From an uncultured Traorella sp. (GTDB lineage Bacteria > Bacillota_I > Bacilli_A > Erysipelotrichales > Erysipelotrichaceae), in NCBI GenBank assembly GCA_945919165.1, contig CAMEIZ010000026.1, positions 1-14,329 of the forward strand: a DNA stretch of 14,329 nucleotides, given 5' to 3'. The translations under genes were made by a program, and so were the position numbers. Shown piece after piece: positions 14,111 through 14,329 of this stretch. The stretch's first letter is position 1; each line of letters starts with the position of its first letter. Under the pieces are notes generated by a model. The model was not told where the DNA came from. It ran no database searches and worked only from the letters and a program-made list of their open reading frames with translations.

Positions 14111-14128
14111 GGTCTCTCCTTTTCTTTA

Positions 14129-14329
14129 TTAAAAGCAAACTTTATTGTAAATGACTCTTCCTATTATGCGTATAGGAAGCTCTTCAATATCTTTTTCATT
14201 AAAATAACGATTTTCAATATTTGGATTAGCTGCCTCAAGAATAATCAAATGATCTTTTTTGATCACACGTTTTACCGTAGCCTCTTCATTGCCAATCAAA
14301 ATAATAGCAATTTGTCCGCTTTCTACATC
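14129..14329 (-). CDS. S24/LexA-type repressor or peptidase, C-terminal part (cut by window edge)
   Basis: An open frame enters from the right edge and ends at a TAA at 14129-14131; 66 residues are visible. D-V-E-S-G-Q-I-A-I-I-L-I followed by E-E-A-T-V-K-R-V matches the core of the S24 peptidase fold of LexA and phage-type repressors, with the Lys of A-T-V-K as the expected general base of the Ser-Lys dyad. The nucleophilic Ser and the DNA-binding domain lie outside the window. The L-E-A-A-N-P-N and I-I-G-R-V-I-Y ends are typical. It could be LexA itself, an XRE-S24 repressor or a signal-peptidase-like relative. The lack of a start codon in the window makes it easy to miss. Confidence 0.75.
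   Translation of the reverse strand, partial: DVESGQIAIILIGNEEATVKRVIKKDHLIILEAANPNIENRYFNEKDIEELPIRIIGRVIYNKVCF

Noticed and set aside
1..14329. Mobile element, CRISPR, defence island or bacteriocin cluster
   Set aside because: No transposase, integrase, phage structural gene, regularly spaced repeats or precursor peptide was found. The CPBP protein alone does not make a bacteriocin immunity locus.

Overview
The window is AT-rich DNA from a Gram-positive bacterium. Strong AGGAG-type ribosome binding sites, sigma-A-like promoters and U-tract hairpin terminators point to a low-GC member of the Bacillota. AdhE, a rubredoxin and a type III glutamine synthetase (GlnN) suggest a fermentative gut-type anaerobe. 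Erysipelotrichia-like lineages fit, but that placement is inference. I see no tRNA, rRNA, CRISPR array, IS element, phage structural gene or attachment site.

Layout. (1) 1-4603 is a plus-strand run of six tightly packed genes: an MFS transporter, a HAD-IIA phosphatase, a VTT/DedA-like membrane protein, a GNAT acetyltransferase, a CPBP (glutamic-type) intramembrane protease and a DUF3267 protein with an HExxH motif. Several overlap by 8-29 bases. A promoter at the head drives a structured leader. A second promoter in front of the acetyltransferase probably makes a leaderless sub-operon transcript. (2) 4598-6356 holds a HIT-family hydrolase (minus) and hflX (plus) with back-to-back promoters. 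(3) 6357-9265 is adhE with a well-equipped control region: a CcpA cre-like site, a Rex-like operator and an extended -10 promoter. (4) 9266-11529 holds a stand-alone rubredoxin, a FUSC/aromatic acid exporter-like membrane protein and a Cof-type HAD phosphatase, each closed by its own hairpin. (5) 11531-14329 is minus-strand: glnN with a consensus promoter and a terminator-like hairpin in its leader, then a four-helix membrane protein of unknown function, then the 3' end of an S24/LexA-type repressor cut by the window edge.

How the genes relate. AdhE disposes of acetyl-CoA and NADH as ethanol, and its putative cre and Rex sites fit carbon and redox control. Rubredoxin is an electron carrier for the same anaerobic lifestyle. 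GlnN is the nitrogen assimilation enzyme. Most of the rest is housekeeping or poorly characterised membrane biology. I found no unambiguous new multi-gene system. The most interesting signals are regulatory: extended -10 promoters placed so that transcription should start at the start codon, structured leaders in front of the MFS gene and glnN, stop codons built into terminator stems, and two unrelated intramembrane protease families encoded back to back.
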